Shown here: positions 33,727 to 45,384 of the stretch, in pieces
Position numbering within the stretch: position 1 is the first letter of the stretch
How the letters are laid out: each line of letters begins with the position of its first letter
Assembly (NCBI GenBank): GCA_025786725.1
Contig: JAHLTZ010000007.1
Span: forward strand, 248,001-312,000
Reading direction: 5' to 3'
Length of the DNA: 64,000 nt
Origin: Syncephalis fuscata
Lineage: Eukaryota > Zoopagomycota > Zoopagomycetes > Zoopagales > Piptocephalidaceae
The notes under the pieces: model-generated
Told to the model about the DNA's origin: nothing
The model's database searches: none
What the model saw: only the letters and a program-made list of their open reading frames with translations
Translations under genes and position numbers: made by a program

Positions 33727-35403
33727 TTAGTCCTCACTGGCACTCGAAGAATCGGTAGAATCGGTGAAGCTTTCGGACTCGGTGAAGCGGCTTGATGGGA
33801 GCTCATTCATAATGGTTTGGTCGGGACTGTCGGCCTTCTTGACGTGGTGGTGGTGCTGATGAGCTTTGTGCATGACTTGGCGACGTGTGCGGATTTTGCG
33901 GTGGGGCATAGCAACATGATCTTTGCTTTCGGTCATTGGTACTGGCACGGTTGTTTGTACATCATCTGCGTCTTCGTTCTCGGCTCCGGCAACAACGGCG
34001 GCTTCATCCATATCTGCTTCGTCCTCATCGGCCTCAGGATCAACAAGAGCCTCTGTAGATACTTCTGCATCCTCTTCAGCATCCATCTCAATGTTATCGT
34101 CTGCTACAGCATCTTCGGGAGCCACATTCATAAGCTGTACTCGTTGAATACGCTCAAACGCCGCATTCTCGGGAGCGATAGCACCGGTACGTTCGGCAAA
34201 ATCTAGATTGGTTTCTGCGAATTCGCGCTGAAGTTCACGGACCTCCTCTTCGGCTTCAGAGTGAGTCATTGGCTGCTTCATTTCGCTTTCGTCAGAGCGA
34301 CGGTAAAGGCGGTAGTATTCGTTTGAGCTCTTCTCTCCTTCGTTGTCGTCGTCATCATCTTCATCAGCATCTTCGTACTTCTTCTCGGTCTTCTTGTGCC
34401 ATAATTCGTAGCATTTGGCCAAACTGTGATCCTTCTTGGCACACTTCAAAATAAATTCCTTGTCTGGAGACGAGCAATAGCCGTGGTCGAAACCGGCTGC
34501 CAAACATTTCTTAATCCACCATGGGAGCTCACCCGATGGACCATAGCCTGGCCCGTATGAGTTGTCGTTGGATTCATAATCCGGTTTACCATAATGTTCC
34601 TCTGGATGGCCACCGTAATACTCTTCTGGATGGCCGTCGTGGTGTCCTTCAAAATGGCCATCATGATGGTCTTCGAAACGGCCGTCGTGATGTCCTTCAA
34701 AATGACCACCATGGTGGCCTTCGAAATGGCCATCGTGATGATCATCGAAATGACCACGGTGATGTTCACCAGGATAGCCACCGTGATAGCCTTCAAAATG
34801 ACCATCGTGGTGACCATCGAAATGGTCACGGTGATGTTCATCAGGGTAGCCACCATGATGACCTTCGAAATGGCCACCGTGATGTCCTTCGAAATGGTCA
34901 CGATGATGTTCGCCAGGATAACCACCATGATGGCCTTCGAAATGGTCACCATGGTGACCTTCAAAGTGTGGCTCTTTACCTTCAGGATAAAGTGGCTTGC
35001 CAATGCAAACAACATGTGCACAAGCTTCACAGCTATCTGGAACAATTTTGCATTGAGTGTCGGCTGGGCAAGAAGTGCAGCCTAGAGGTTCTTTTTTACA
35101 GACAACACACTCGGTAGGCTTATTTTTTCCGTTGAAAGAGGCTGGCTTTGTTGACTCCAACGAGAGGGCGTTACCTGAAGTTGGCTCTACAGGCATAGCG
35201 TTGTTATTCATTGCAGTGTTTGGATCTGCGCCCATGATTTGATCAAATGTAGGGCGCATCTGATCAGCTGGACCTTGCATATCCATCGCTGGCCCCATCA
35301 TACCGACATCAAACGGTACTTGGCCCATAGCATCTTGGGCACATACGGCACCAAGCGCACAAAGGAGAAGAGCGGCACTAATGATGCTCTTTTCTTTCAA
35401 CAT
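33727..35403 (-). CDS. Secreted Opy2-like protein with histidine-rich octapeptide repeats
   Basis: 558 residues from the ATG at 35403, which begins a clear signal peptide (MLKEKSIISAALLLCALGAVCA). At about 97-135 lies a cysteine block with the spacing of the Opy2 N-terminal domain: ECVVCKKEPLGCTSCP, then QCKIVPDSCEACAHVVC. Opy2 is a fungal membrane anchor in stress signalling, but I see no transmembrane segment here, so this is probably secreted or wall-associated. Residues about 146-273 are 16 tandem octapeptides of the type HFEGHHGG or YPGEHHRD. A second Cys-containing segment follows (WWIKKCLAAGFDHGYC...CAKKDHSLAKCYELW), then a long acidic region and a basic HHHH-containing tail ending in Ser/Glu/Asp. 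Metal binding by the His repeats is inferred from composition only. Confidence 0.85.
   Translation of the reverse strand: MLKEKSIISAALLLCALGAVCAQDAMGQVPFDVGMMGPAMDMQGPADQMRPTFDQIMGADPNTAMNNNAMPVEPTSGNALSLESTKPASFNGKNKPTECVVCKKEPLGCTSCPADTQCKIVPDSCEACAHVVCIGKPLYPEGKEPHFEGHHGDHFEGHHGGYPGEHHRDHFEGHHGGHFEGHHGGYPDEHHRDHFDGHHDGHFEGYHGGYPGEHHRGHFDDHHDGHFEGHHGGHFEGHHDGRFEDHHDGHFEGHHDGHPEEYYGGHPEEHYGKPDYESNDNSYGPGYGPSGELPWWIKKCLAAGFDHGYCSSPDKEFILKCAKKDHSLAKCYELWHKKTEKKYEDADEDDDDDNEGEKSSNEYYRLYRRSDESEMKQPMTHSEAEEEVRELQREFAETNLDFAERTGAIAPENAAFERIQRVQLMNVAPEDAVADDNIEMDAEEDAEVSTEALVDPEADEDEADMDEAAVVAGAENEDADDVQTTVPVPMTESKDHVAMPHRKIRTRRQVMHKAHQHHHHVKKADSPDQTIMNELPSSRFTESESFTDSTDSSSASED
34585..34968 (-). 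repeat. 24-bp coding tandem repeats (16 units)
   Basis: Sixteen 24-bp units encode octapeptides such as HFEGHHGG, HFDDHHDG and YPGEHHRD. The units alternate irregularly. The same array produces several long spurious open frames on the plus strand. Confidence 0.9.
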
Positions 35404-37168
35404 GTTTATAAAAGGTATTGCTTTTAATACACTTTGGAAAAAAATTAATTTTTGGCGCAGTAAATAATGAATATTCAAAAGTACTTTTGTCGTTTTCCCA
35501 GTGCTAACAGCGTAGGCCAGACAATATATAAAAGGTGTTGGCGATGCAGCGACTAATGTGTGATGATATGAGAAACTGACCGTGTTGTAATCGCAATTAT
35601 ATATTATTGTGCTATTGAGTCGCAGTTTGTTAATGGCTCCTGAAGTGGTCAAAAAGGGATTATTTGTTGTCGGCAACAGCAATAACCAACACTGCTAATG
35701 ACTAACAGCCCCTTAGCAAATACGTACTGGCTTTTGTTGCGGCCAATAGTACAAAAATGCGCCAGGAGAACCCGCATTCTTTTGTACACCTCCTGCATCA
35801 ATAACGCCCCCTTGTGCTGCACTATAAGGGATATGAACGCAGTCGTTAACCGAACCCAGGGGAGATTCACTGGTGTTGACTAGCTCTATTAGTACAATAT
35901 GCTGCCCCTTTAGTAACTATTAATTGGATATTAACGCACGTGCCTAAACTGTATCTATAATATTGTGCACAAGCAACATTGTTGATTTAATTGCATTTTA
36001 TTAAGTTTGACGGTCATTGCGCTAACTTTGATAATGCATTGATATTGTTTTTCCATTTTTAATATGAATAAATTTTAACATTTAGCAACAATAGCAACTA
36101 CTGTATTGTACTTTACTGAGACGGAGTTATTGTACTTTTTACATTTTTTATTTGTCCATTTCACTTGCTTTTTTTAATACTCTTAGACACAATTAAACAC
36201 TCATTCATTACTATAACATGTATAATATCGCATCCAACACTAATTAATTCATGTGTAATTATCAGTATAATAATGTAATTAATTAGTTATTTTTATTATT
36301 GCTTTAATATATATATATATTGTTATTTATTTAGTTAGATTGGCTATAGGGGGAATGGCTGTTTAATAAACGACATTTATACTAATTATATTAATCTTAA
36401 TCTTACATCACAAATATGCTCAAGATGCAAGATTGTAATGTTAGAAAATAAAAGAGAACATTTAGGCGCAATAATCCATGCTGATGTAGATGCAACAACA
36501 ACAAATGCAGAATGACATGGAATCGCAATCATATGGCTTTCATTGATATTCGATCAATCTTTCTACGCATAACCAACAACAATAATAATTAACCTCAAAC
36601 GTTTCAATGAAATCAAATGTTATGTTACATTATTTATTTAAACCAATCTATTAGCAATATTTTAATAGGAAGTAACATAACCATGCTTGTTGTGCATGAC
36701 TGTATGACTTTGACTGGAACGAATTTTGCTATGAGGACTTAAAATAAAAAAGTCAAATGCAATTTGGCCAAGAGCCTTTACACAAGCAGTCTTATTATTA
36801 GTAAATGCAATGTTTCTGCTGGATGTTACAACCATTGCATAATAAACATTACAGTATAAAATTAAGATATTTTATTAAATATTAATAAAAACATAGTGCA
36901 TGGTTTAAAAGTAATTAATTTTAAAATATTAGCTTATAGCTACATCTTTAGCATAAATGGAAAATAAAACAAAATAATAAACGATTGTGCAAGTTACATT
37001 AAACCAAATCTTTATCTATTCTACATTAACATAACTAACTTTAATTCACATATTAGCTTAGTTTAGTATGTTTATTAGATATTGGGATACATATTTTGTA
37101 TTAGTCTGGCCGGACTAACAGACTTTTCAACGGAGGTAAGTAATACAACAACTAATCGCTTTGCTGAG
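35404..37168. other. Intergenic region upstream of the Opy2-like gene
   Basis: Promoter of the minus-strand Opy2-like gene followed by AT-rich sequence holding the second copy of a dispersed repeat (36440-36775). No gene seen. Confidence 0.45.
36440..36775. repeat. Dispersed repeat, copy 2
   Basis: Aligned by eye with 15290-15600 in the same orientation. The central part ('gatcaatctttctacgcata' and 'tggaacgaattttgct') is the best conserved. A short insertion (about 36590-36660) separates the blocks relative to the first copy. Confidence 0.6.
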
Positions 37169-40100
37169 CTATACTTCGTATATATTGTTATCCTCTGCTT
37201 GATAAGTATTTTCGCTGAGAAAGTCGCTATCACTACTTTCGCTACTTTCATCGCTATCTCCATATTTATCTGATTCATTTTCACTTTCATATCCATTAGC
37301 AATCTCAGCATCATCATCATCATCATCATCATCATTATCATTATGTGGTGCGAAACTGATGGGTGGTGGGCTGTGACCCAGTTCATCAACGAATATAGTT
37401 GGACGACCGCTAATGTCTAGATGATCTGCAGGTATATCCACGCTGTTAGGATCGATATCAGGACTCGGTTGTCCTATTTCTACTTCACTACCGCTGCCAA
37501 CACCGCTTAACAAGGTGCGTACACGCTCCGCACTCGTGTTGCTTTCTATTGTTTGTGTTGCACCACTATCAGCGCCGTTACCATTAATGACATTATTCCT
37601 ATTTTCGATTTGTGATGCCGATATATTAAGTTGAGCACGGCGTAACCGACGTCGACAGATGGCAATCTTTTTCTCAATCACCATACGATTTTCAATCATA
37701 TGTAGTTTTGGCCAGGTACGGCGCCGACCCTTATTCATATAATGAACCATGCTTTCTGGTGTTGGATCTTTCAATAGTCTGGGATAGTCTCCTGGGGCAA
37801 TCTTAGGAATAATGGTAACGTTGCCGTGAAAGCGCTGCAGCCATAAAAATGCCAAATCTTCGTCCATAATACGAGGCAGTAATTCCAAATCGGACACAAT
37901 ACGAACCCATTTTTTTAGATCCAATTTTAGGCCGTGTTCAATAGATGAGGCCACGAAGCCACCTCGCCTATAATAGATATATTAATAAATGAACCAACAA
38001 GTAGTAACGTTCAGCTCACCATCCTTGACCACGTAAATGAGACGATGGTCTACCTACACTACCGCGATGGTCATAGAAGAACAGGATGACATGCGGATTA
38101 ACTTGGCTTACAATGGTATATCGAACATTAAACTAATAAATCATAATATAAGATTATTTAACTTCGTGTTATCATGATAATACTTACGTAATGATTTAAT
38201 GCTTCAATTGGAATATCCACTCGTAGACTTCCATCACGCCATGTATGACCACTATGAATGAATGGTTCGGCTTCACCTGCTTCATTTTTCATCATAAGCA
38301 CAACTGGTTGCAACAAACCAGGAACGGCAGAGCTAGCCAACACTAAAAACAACAGTCAATTAACTAATACATTAAATAACAGGCTTTTAACACCACTACC
38401 CACATGCACTCCATATAATAACATCAGGCGCCGTTAGATGATTGAGCAACTTTGGCGGTCCATGGCCGCCATATGGCACTACAGTTACATTAAGAATACG
38501 ACCAGTACGTTCAAATGCCTCACGGAATGTTGTGCTTCCAAATGTTACCCATTGAAGTTTCTCGGCCATTTCTGTCACTTCAAGCCTGTATAAACTTGTA
38601 ATTAGTATACTCGGTCGTTATTGCTAATAAGTATTAGTGAACCTACATGACACGTTTTTGGATAAATCGCTTAGCTACCGTCTATGGATTATAATAGTAT
38701 ATATTACATTAGTTTATTATCTCAATATTCCTTCTACTTACTATCCATCCATCAGTAAATGGATTAATACGGTCTGCCAATTGTGGTGTTATTAAAGGGC
38801 GTAGCTCCTCATCAGTACGCACACCAATAATAGCCGCTAAATTAGTGTAATTAGCACTCATCAATGATTATTTATCCATAAACTACTTACCAATAAGTGC
38901 ACCACCACTTGTACCAGTAACCACCTTGGGCAGCAATTGTCGGTCCAATAACGCCTGAATAACACCAAAGTGATAATAAGCAAAAGATGCGCCTCCACTA
39001 AGACACAGGGCCGTGCGACCATAGCTACGGCTGGCCTTTTTAAAAAAACGTATTTTCTTTTCTAAGGATAGCGTATTTGATTCGTAGATATGTTCAAGTG
39101 AACCGGTAACTATAAAATAATATATATTTAACAAATATTAAACTACTTATTACTCGGCCTACCTTGATTGACATAACGTTCCAATACGTCTTTAGTGCCA
39201 TAATAGGTGCGTGAATAAAGACGAGAATTTTCACATCCGCCAATATTGCTTTTCATCGCACCACTAAGTAATGCATCCTGTAAACGTGGTACGGCCGATT
39301 CACCTTGCTCACGTAACTCGCGGAGAAGACGGCCTTGCTTATAAATTAATCGACCATCATACGAAGAATCAAGCGGCTCTCGTTTCCACGCATCTAGGCC
39401 CAGGTAGCGATCAAGTTCCATGGCCGCTTCTTTCCATTCGTTATAATCGCTAGTGTTTTGTAGCTTTTGACGCAGTCGATTCTTATTGCCGCGCCTAAAT
39501 CAAATAATTGCTTATTGTATTAATATGTAACAATTTACGTAAAAATCAAACTTACCACGTAAAAAAATATTCCCACACATTAACTATTTGTCGAACCAAG
39601 AAATATAATATTAATTCAAATAAAACAACACATAAAATGACCAGAAATAAAGGGATGCGTATAAAGGCATAGGTAATACTTGAGGCATGTGATGGCCGCG
39701 ACCGTTTCCTCGGTCTTACAGCGCCCATCAGTGCTGAATGAATACTACGCTGGCTGCGTAGCCGTCCTAGATTGCGTAAGCGTGATTTTAATGTCGATGC
39801 ATGGTATGGGCCATTTGCTGTGTTTGTCCCCCCTCCAGCACTGCTACCTGAATTACGTTTTCGACGTAAAAGTGGCACCTCAAGTGTATTAGATCGTTCG
39901 CCACTATGTTGTGTTTGGCCGGCCATAGAAGAGCGACGTGACGTACCCAACGGTGTGCCGATTCCTGAAAAACTATTGTTTCTTGAACTACCTATACCGC
40001 TATAACTAGCACTGCCACTATTTGCTTCCTGTGACGCTGCTTGAGCGGCCAAACTTAGCGCCTGTTTAAAGGCAGCTAAATGACGATGATCTGTATAGTC

Positions 40101-40247
40101 TCGGTCCAGCAAACGTAAATGCTCTTTTAACTCTGGCGATACAATAACTCGATTGCCTTCAACGCGCAGCTGTGGTCGCTGCAATGGTGGTGGCAGTTTA
40201 GGCGGCGGCGTATTTAGCCGAGAAGTATCGCTATTGCTCGCCGACAT
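37169..40247 (-). CDS. Patatin-like triacylglycerol lipase (Tgl3/4/5, SDP1 family)
   Basis: A lipid-droplet-type TAG lipase. Nine exons: 39556-40247, 39163-39494, 38891-39109, 38742-38836, 38647-38681, 38404-38585, 38188-38342, 38020-38132 and 37169-37967. They sum to 873 residues in frame. An N-terminal low-complexity part is followed by a hydrophobic segment (IPLFLVILCVVLFELILYFLV). The patatin core has ALCLSGGASFAYYHFG (glycine-rich loop), the nucleophile GTSGG (about S409) and the DGSLRVDIP Asp (about D555), so the Ser-Asp dyad is intact. WSA..AS.AVPG matches the family best if intron 6 uses the GTGGGT donor at 38403. The C-terminal 150 residues are acidic, with a run of eight Asp. The product should act on neutral lipid. 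I cannot assign it to Tgl3, Tgl4 or Tgl5. Confidence 0.93.
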
Positions 40248-43200
40248 GGCAGCCAGCTATTTCTTTTTTTTCTATGATCACTAGATGATGTGTGCAATGG
40301 TCGTATTGGTTTATCCAATCCAATGAATATTAATAAAGTACTCGATATTGCCAACGCTATATAACTAACAAAATAATATTAGTAAAAAGACTACTATTGC
40401 TATTACTACACAATGAACAATAGTTAATGGCAGAATGTTAAAACGAATGCAATAGTATAGAAGCTGGTCTGGCCACTAGGCTTGGCGTAATATACCGACT
40501 AGTCTTGCCTAGCCGTGAAATAACGCACTGCGTATACCAGTTATTTAAAATAGAAATACCGGTGTCGTTATTGTATACTATAAAATCCGTCAATTGTACG
40601 AATAACGGGCTGACCAGTGCAAAATAGATAATGCGCAGAACTGAAGTTTTGTCGTTAATACAATAACTAAAGAATCAATAGAAAAATGTTTAACGTTAAA
40701 GCCCCAAACATTTTGTTTTGGATCATTGTAGAACAAGTGTGCCATTTTTGGGGGAAATTGAATAACAGCGACTAGCGGGGATACAGACCAGCTGATTGGA
40801 AGTTACGAGTGTGTACCGATAAACTCATGGTTATGATGTAACTGTTTGGCTGGTTCTCGCCTTATTCGGGAAATAATACCCGCTTTTTATTCAGCAAATG
40901 AGTTTGTATGATATAATTGCGCACTAGTATTATGAGAAAATGCTATGAACTTGTTTGTTACTAAATTATCTCGTGCCTATCGGCTGTTCGCTGTTATTAT
41001 TGCTATTCAGATACACATGCAACAACGGCATATTAAATTCAATAGTCGATAGACAGAGTGGTACAATAATCATTTTCCTTTTCTTTCAATAAAAGTAGTA
41101 AGGAGCGTGTTTGTAGAAACAATAGAAATTTAATATTACAATTATACGCTTTATTGTGTATTGATTTACACGGTAGTATTGATCAAAGATTAAAGCAACC
41201 AGTGTAGTCCTCCATTTAGTATGTTGAGAAAGAAATATTATACACATGAATTAATTACTAATTTATAACATGCCTATTAGCTACTCGCTACTCTTATTAC
41301 CATCTAATACACATGTAATGATGAAATATTGATATCAATATTTGATAGGCATGGTTACACGATAGATGTTTTTGATTTTTCATTGCCCATTGCTGCTGAT
41401 GCATTATAATAGCATAAATGGTTTATTTATCAGCTGACACATATTATTATTTTAAATAAAGTTTATTGCCTAAGATAGATATTAAATAATAACATGCTGT
41501 ATATGTGCATCATAGGTAATGTATACCGTATATCGTAGAATAGCCATAAAGTGTTTTATAGTTAATTAAACACTAAAAACAATTGTAGACACAATGGTAA
41601 TAAAACAGTCGACATCATTGTCTGTTTTATCACTATTCTAATTACATCATATAAACTTGGGCAAATATAAAGTATTTTAACGGCACTTGGATGAATTGTA
41701 TTAGTATACATGTGTATTCCATTAAGGTTTGTTATAACTACCAATTGAAACTTGATTCCAATTAGTTGGTTTGTATACTGTAGAATAACCAGTGCTGATT
41801 TAAAATAAAACTGTAATTGGCATTACTAAACGAATAGAGCTGCCTAGTATGTTATGTATGTCATTTTAACCTATGACATACTTCACGCTTAATCGGTTGA
41901 ATCCTGTAACACAAATGCTATTCGTCAGTTTATCACATTGTAAAGATACTGCTAATAATGATGTCTATTCAATATGAGCAATAGCAATAATGATTATTTG
42001 TATCACGGATGTAAAGAATGGTGTTTAAATAAAAGCACGGCTGTTGAATATTACACCAGTAGTTATTTATACGGAAGGATAACTGCATAGTACATTGGTC
42101 TTGGACGGTTTCAGGTGAGTCATGTTTTATTGCAGAAATTCGTAATCGTCACAATATAAGCCGGCCTTGCTGCTTTTGAACCAAGCATTATGTTTTTATC
42201 TCCTCTTGCTATTCTTTGTTGCTCGATATGACCTACGCCCCTTTCTCTTACCGCTGTTTGTCGCTCGATATGCTTATCATTTTTTAAATGTCCGATAATT
42301 ACAAGACCGCAGCAACTTACTGTTTTATATGCTTAAGTTTAGTAAATGAGCGTGTGAGGAGCAATGCAGTTGTGTTCTTTGGCTATGTGAGCACCATTAG
42401 ATATATAGTAAACTAGACACTATATGGTTTGGCAGCATGCATTTCAACATGCTGTATACGGTGTTAGACTGCACATAGCCAATAGGCCTTCTGTTCAGTG
42501 ATATGGCGTTTGCTGTGTGTTTGTTTGTGGTAATTGCATTGCTAAGTATTTGGTGTATGGGCAGTAAAGATCTTTAGATATCGCCTATAACTAAATTGAC
42601 TTGGATGTGGTGGTAGGATTAGTTGCTGTTTATATAACAGCCACTAGCTTGACCCTGTACGAACGTACATAGTGTTGCATACGGATAACGTATGCAATAG
42701 AGCCAGTGCGGTTGTGCGGGATGAGAGTAGTGGTTTGTGCGGCTGGTTGAATAGCCTATTGTCGCGATGGTTCTGGGCTTCACGCGATATTTGGTACAGT
42801 GGTATTGCGGCCGGATGCTATGCCCAACAGTTATTTCGGATGCTTAGCAATGTGATTATGCGGCAAGCATAATTGCTATAGTTTATTTACATGTATCGTT
42901 TGCTAATGTTACTTTTAATAGATATAGATTCCAGGCATGGTTATATTCAGCAAGCATAAAATTGCAATCCATCGTTTAGTCACTATTCTGTACCATTATC
43001 ATTATACATGTGTATTTTTATGAATAAATAAAGTTATTTTGCAAATATTACTGTTACAATCAGCTATATTTGATACAACTTCAGCACACTGCTTATCTTA
43101 ATAGCAATAGTTTATTAATTATTTACTGTGATTTGATGGTTAAATAATCAAATTTAATAATAATTGCCTAATTGAACTAGACATTTGTTTTATTGAAGAT

Positions 43201-43858
43201 GGGCCAGGCGGTGAGAAATATTAAATAATAAAATTACTTTATTATATTATTTGTTTTGTGATCAATGATTAACATTCACGTAATTGCACTAGACTTTTTT
43301 CTATTGAACATGATGATGGTGGTGAATGGCATTAAAGTTTAAACTACCCATCGTAGATTTATTATTCAGTATGCATATATTCTCTATTCCCCTATATTCT
43401 TTATCAGTATATAATCACCGCTATAAACATACCGCTGTATATATAACTTTACGCTATATTGAATATATTCTATTTGCTATAAATTTTAAGTACATATAGA
43501 CTAATGAACGAATGAGTGACATTAGTCGAGATTTATTAATAATTAAGCCAGAGTCAAACAAACAATGGTTCTAGACGGCGCATGTTCAATATATAATAAA
43601 ATAATGTACATTATAATGAATATACTAACTGAAGCAACGATTAGTCTTACTAAAGCTATTGAGCATATATGCATGAGCAAATGACCGACATTAGTCGACA
43701 TTTATTAATAATGGTGCTAGAACAAAAATAATAACAGTTTTGGATAGTGGAAGGCTATACAAATATAAAATAATATTGAATATAATGAATATACAATGAA
43801 AAGGATATGATAAATGGTGTTAAAGTTATAGTGCATATAATGCAATGAGAGGAATGAA

Positions 43859-44046
43859 CATTTGTGCTAAGCATTATGTGTTAGCATTTGCACTAAGCAT
43901 TATGTGTTAGCATTTGCACTAAGCATTATGTGTTAGCATTTGCACTAAGCATTATGTGTTAGCATTTGTGCTAAGCATTATGTGTTAGCATTTGCGCTAA
44001 GCATTATGTGTTAGCATTTGCACTAAGCATTATGTGTTAGCATTTT
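43859..44046. repeat. 26-bp tandem repeat, seven units
   Basis: Seven head-to-tail copies of a 26-bp unit (catttgcactaagcattatg plus tgttag). They differ only at the GCAC/GTGC/GCGC position. No spacer separates the units. Confidence 0.95.
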
Positions 44047-44510
44047 TAACAACATTCGCGTAAATAACTACATATCCGCTTTATTGAACATGAAACTGAA
44101 TGCTAAATAGTATCAATCATTAAAATATTCATTATTGTATATTCATTATCTAGTACGCATATATCATCATTACAATACTATGTTAATGCTGTTTATGTTA
44201 TTTTATTTCTAACTTTCTTTCTATACATACTTATCAACTCATCGCGTTTCTGTTTTCCTTGGACTTGCTATTACTGCGAATATCCATCATTTTACTTGAT
44301 CAGCATTAAAGTTATAATCAATTTGTATTAACTAATTGTCAACCAGATAGTTACACTGCACATATATGCACAAGCAAATAAACTAAATAACCTAAATTTT
44401 ATTAGTAATTAAGCTAACATCAAACAAACAGCAGCTCCAAATGACGCGTTAATACTATATAATAGAATGATATAAAACGATAATACACGACATACAAGTA
44501 TAAATAACGT

Positions 44511-44782
44511 TGTCAAAACTATAGTGCATATAACGCAATAAATGGACTGAATGAAGTGTATTGGTGTATATTAACAATAGAATGTATTCAATATGTCATA
44601 GAATATATATAATAGTGTGGGACAGAATGAGAGTGATATATGTGAATAGAGGATATATGTACACTGAATATATGCATACTGGACAATAAATCTACAATGG
44701 TGAGTATTTTATGATTGATGTCACTCACCACCCATCACCATGTTCATTAGATTCAATGGTATTAAAAATGGTCATTTGACCA
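44511..44782 (-). repeat. Dispersed repeat R3, copy b
   Basis: Reverse-complement copy of 32714-32984, nearly identical by eye. The two copies face each other across about 11.5 kb. Confidence 0.75.
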
Positions 44783-45384
44783 CTAGATTACAATAAAGAC
44801 TAATAAATTGTTTAGTAGTAATAAAGGAGATAAGATAGCTAATTAGATAAATTACTGACATTGTTTGAATGACTGTATGAGTGTAGTTGTATGGATTACA
44901 AAGCTAAAGGTTAGCATTATAGAACATATCATTAATGAAGCAATAAGTATAATATAACAGGTCAATAGTAAGGAATAAACCTCAATTCATTATAAGGCCA
45001 AATATAGTTATAGAACATATTACCAGTAAAAAAAATATACTAAACATTTCCACTCTAACTACTGCCTTTAACCGGCATCTCTTTTCATGGACCAAACTAT
45101 TGTTATAGCACGAGTCTCGCAATATGTATCGACCGCGTGGTACAATGGCACCGCACACCACCTGCCTTTTACATATAAATAGCCATATTGTGCTCATCAT
45201 TTGAAATAAAGATTCAGTTCAGTTCTATCATTCAATCCGCTACTCTATTATTGTGAATTGTGTTATACCGTCTCTGAGGACGTCACATGACCTTAACACC
45301 TCATCTATTTCTCATTCCGCATAACTTACTGCTTCATCCTAGACTTGGATTTGCTTTACCCGCCCGCGTGCTACACTTCTAGTC

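Larger units (their letters stand above)
40248..45384. other. Large repeat-rich intergenic region
   Basis: About 5.1 kb without a recognisable gene. 40250-41000 is the lipase promoter side. 42060-42900 is somewhat richer in GC, with a 66-codon frame that resembles nothing I know. 43150-44800 is a cluster of repeats: relatives of R3, a 26-bp tandem array, and R3 copy b. 45180-45384 is CT-rich and probably the SEC1 leader. Confidence 0.5.

Noticed and set aside
34521-35117. Long plus-strand open frames antisense to the Opy2-like gene
   Set aside because: They arise from the 24-bp coding repeats read in other frames. Their peptides are monotonous and the minus strand has the signal peptide and Cys domain.
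42672-42872. 66-codon frame in the 40-45 kb desert
   Set aside because: No motif, no splice context and no codon pattern beyond local GC enrichment. Not enough to call a gene.
43859-44046. CRISPR-like array
   Set aside because: The units are directly joined with no unique spacers and the genome is eukaryotic, so it is a simple tandem repeat.
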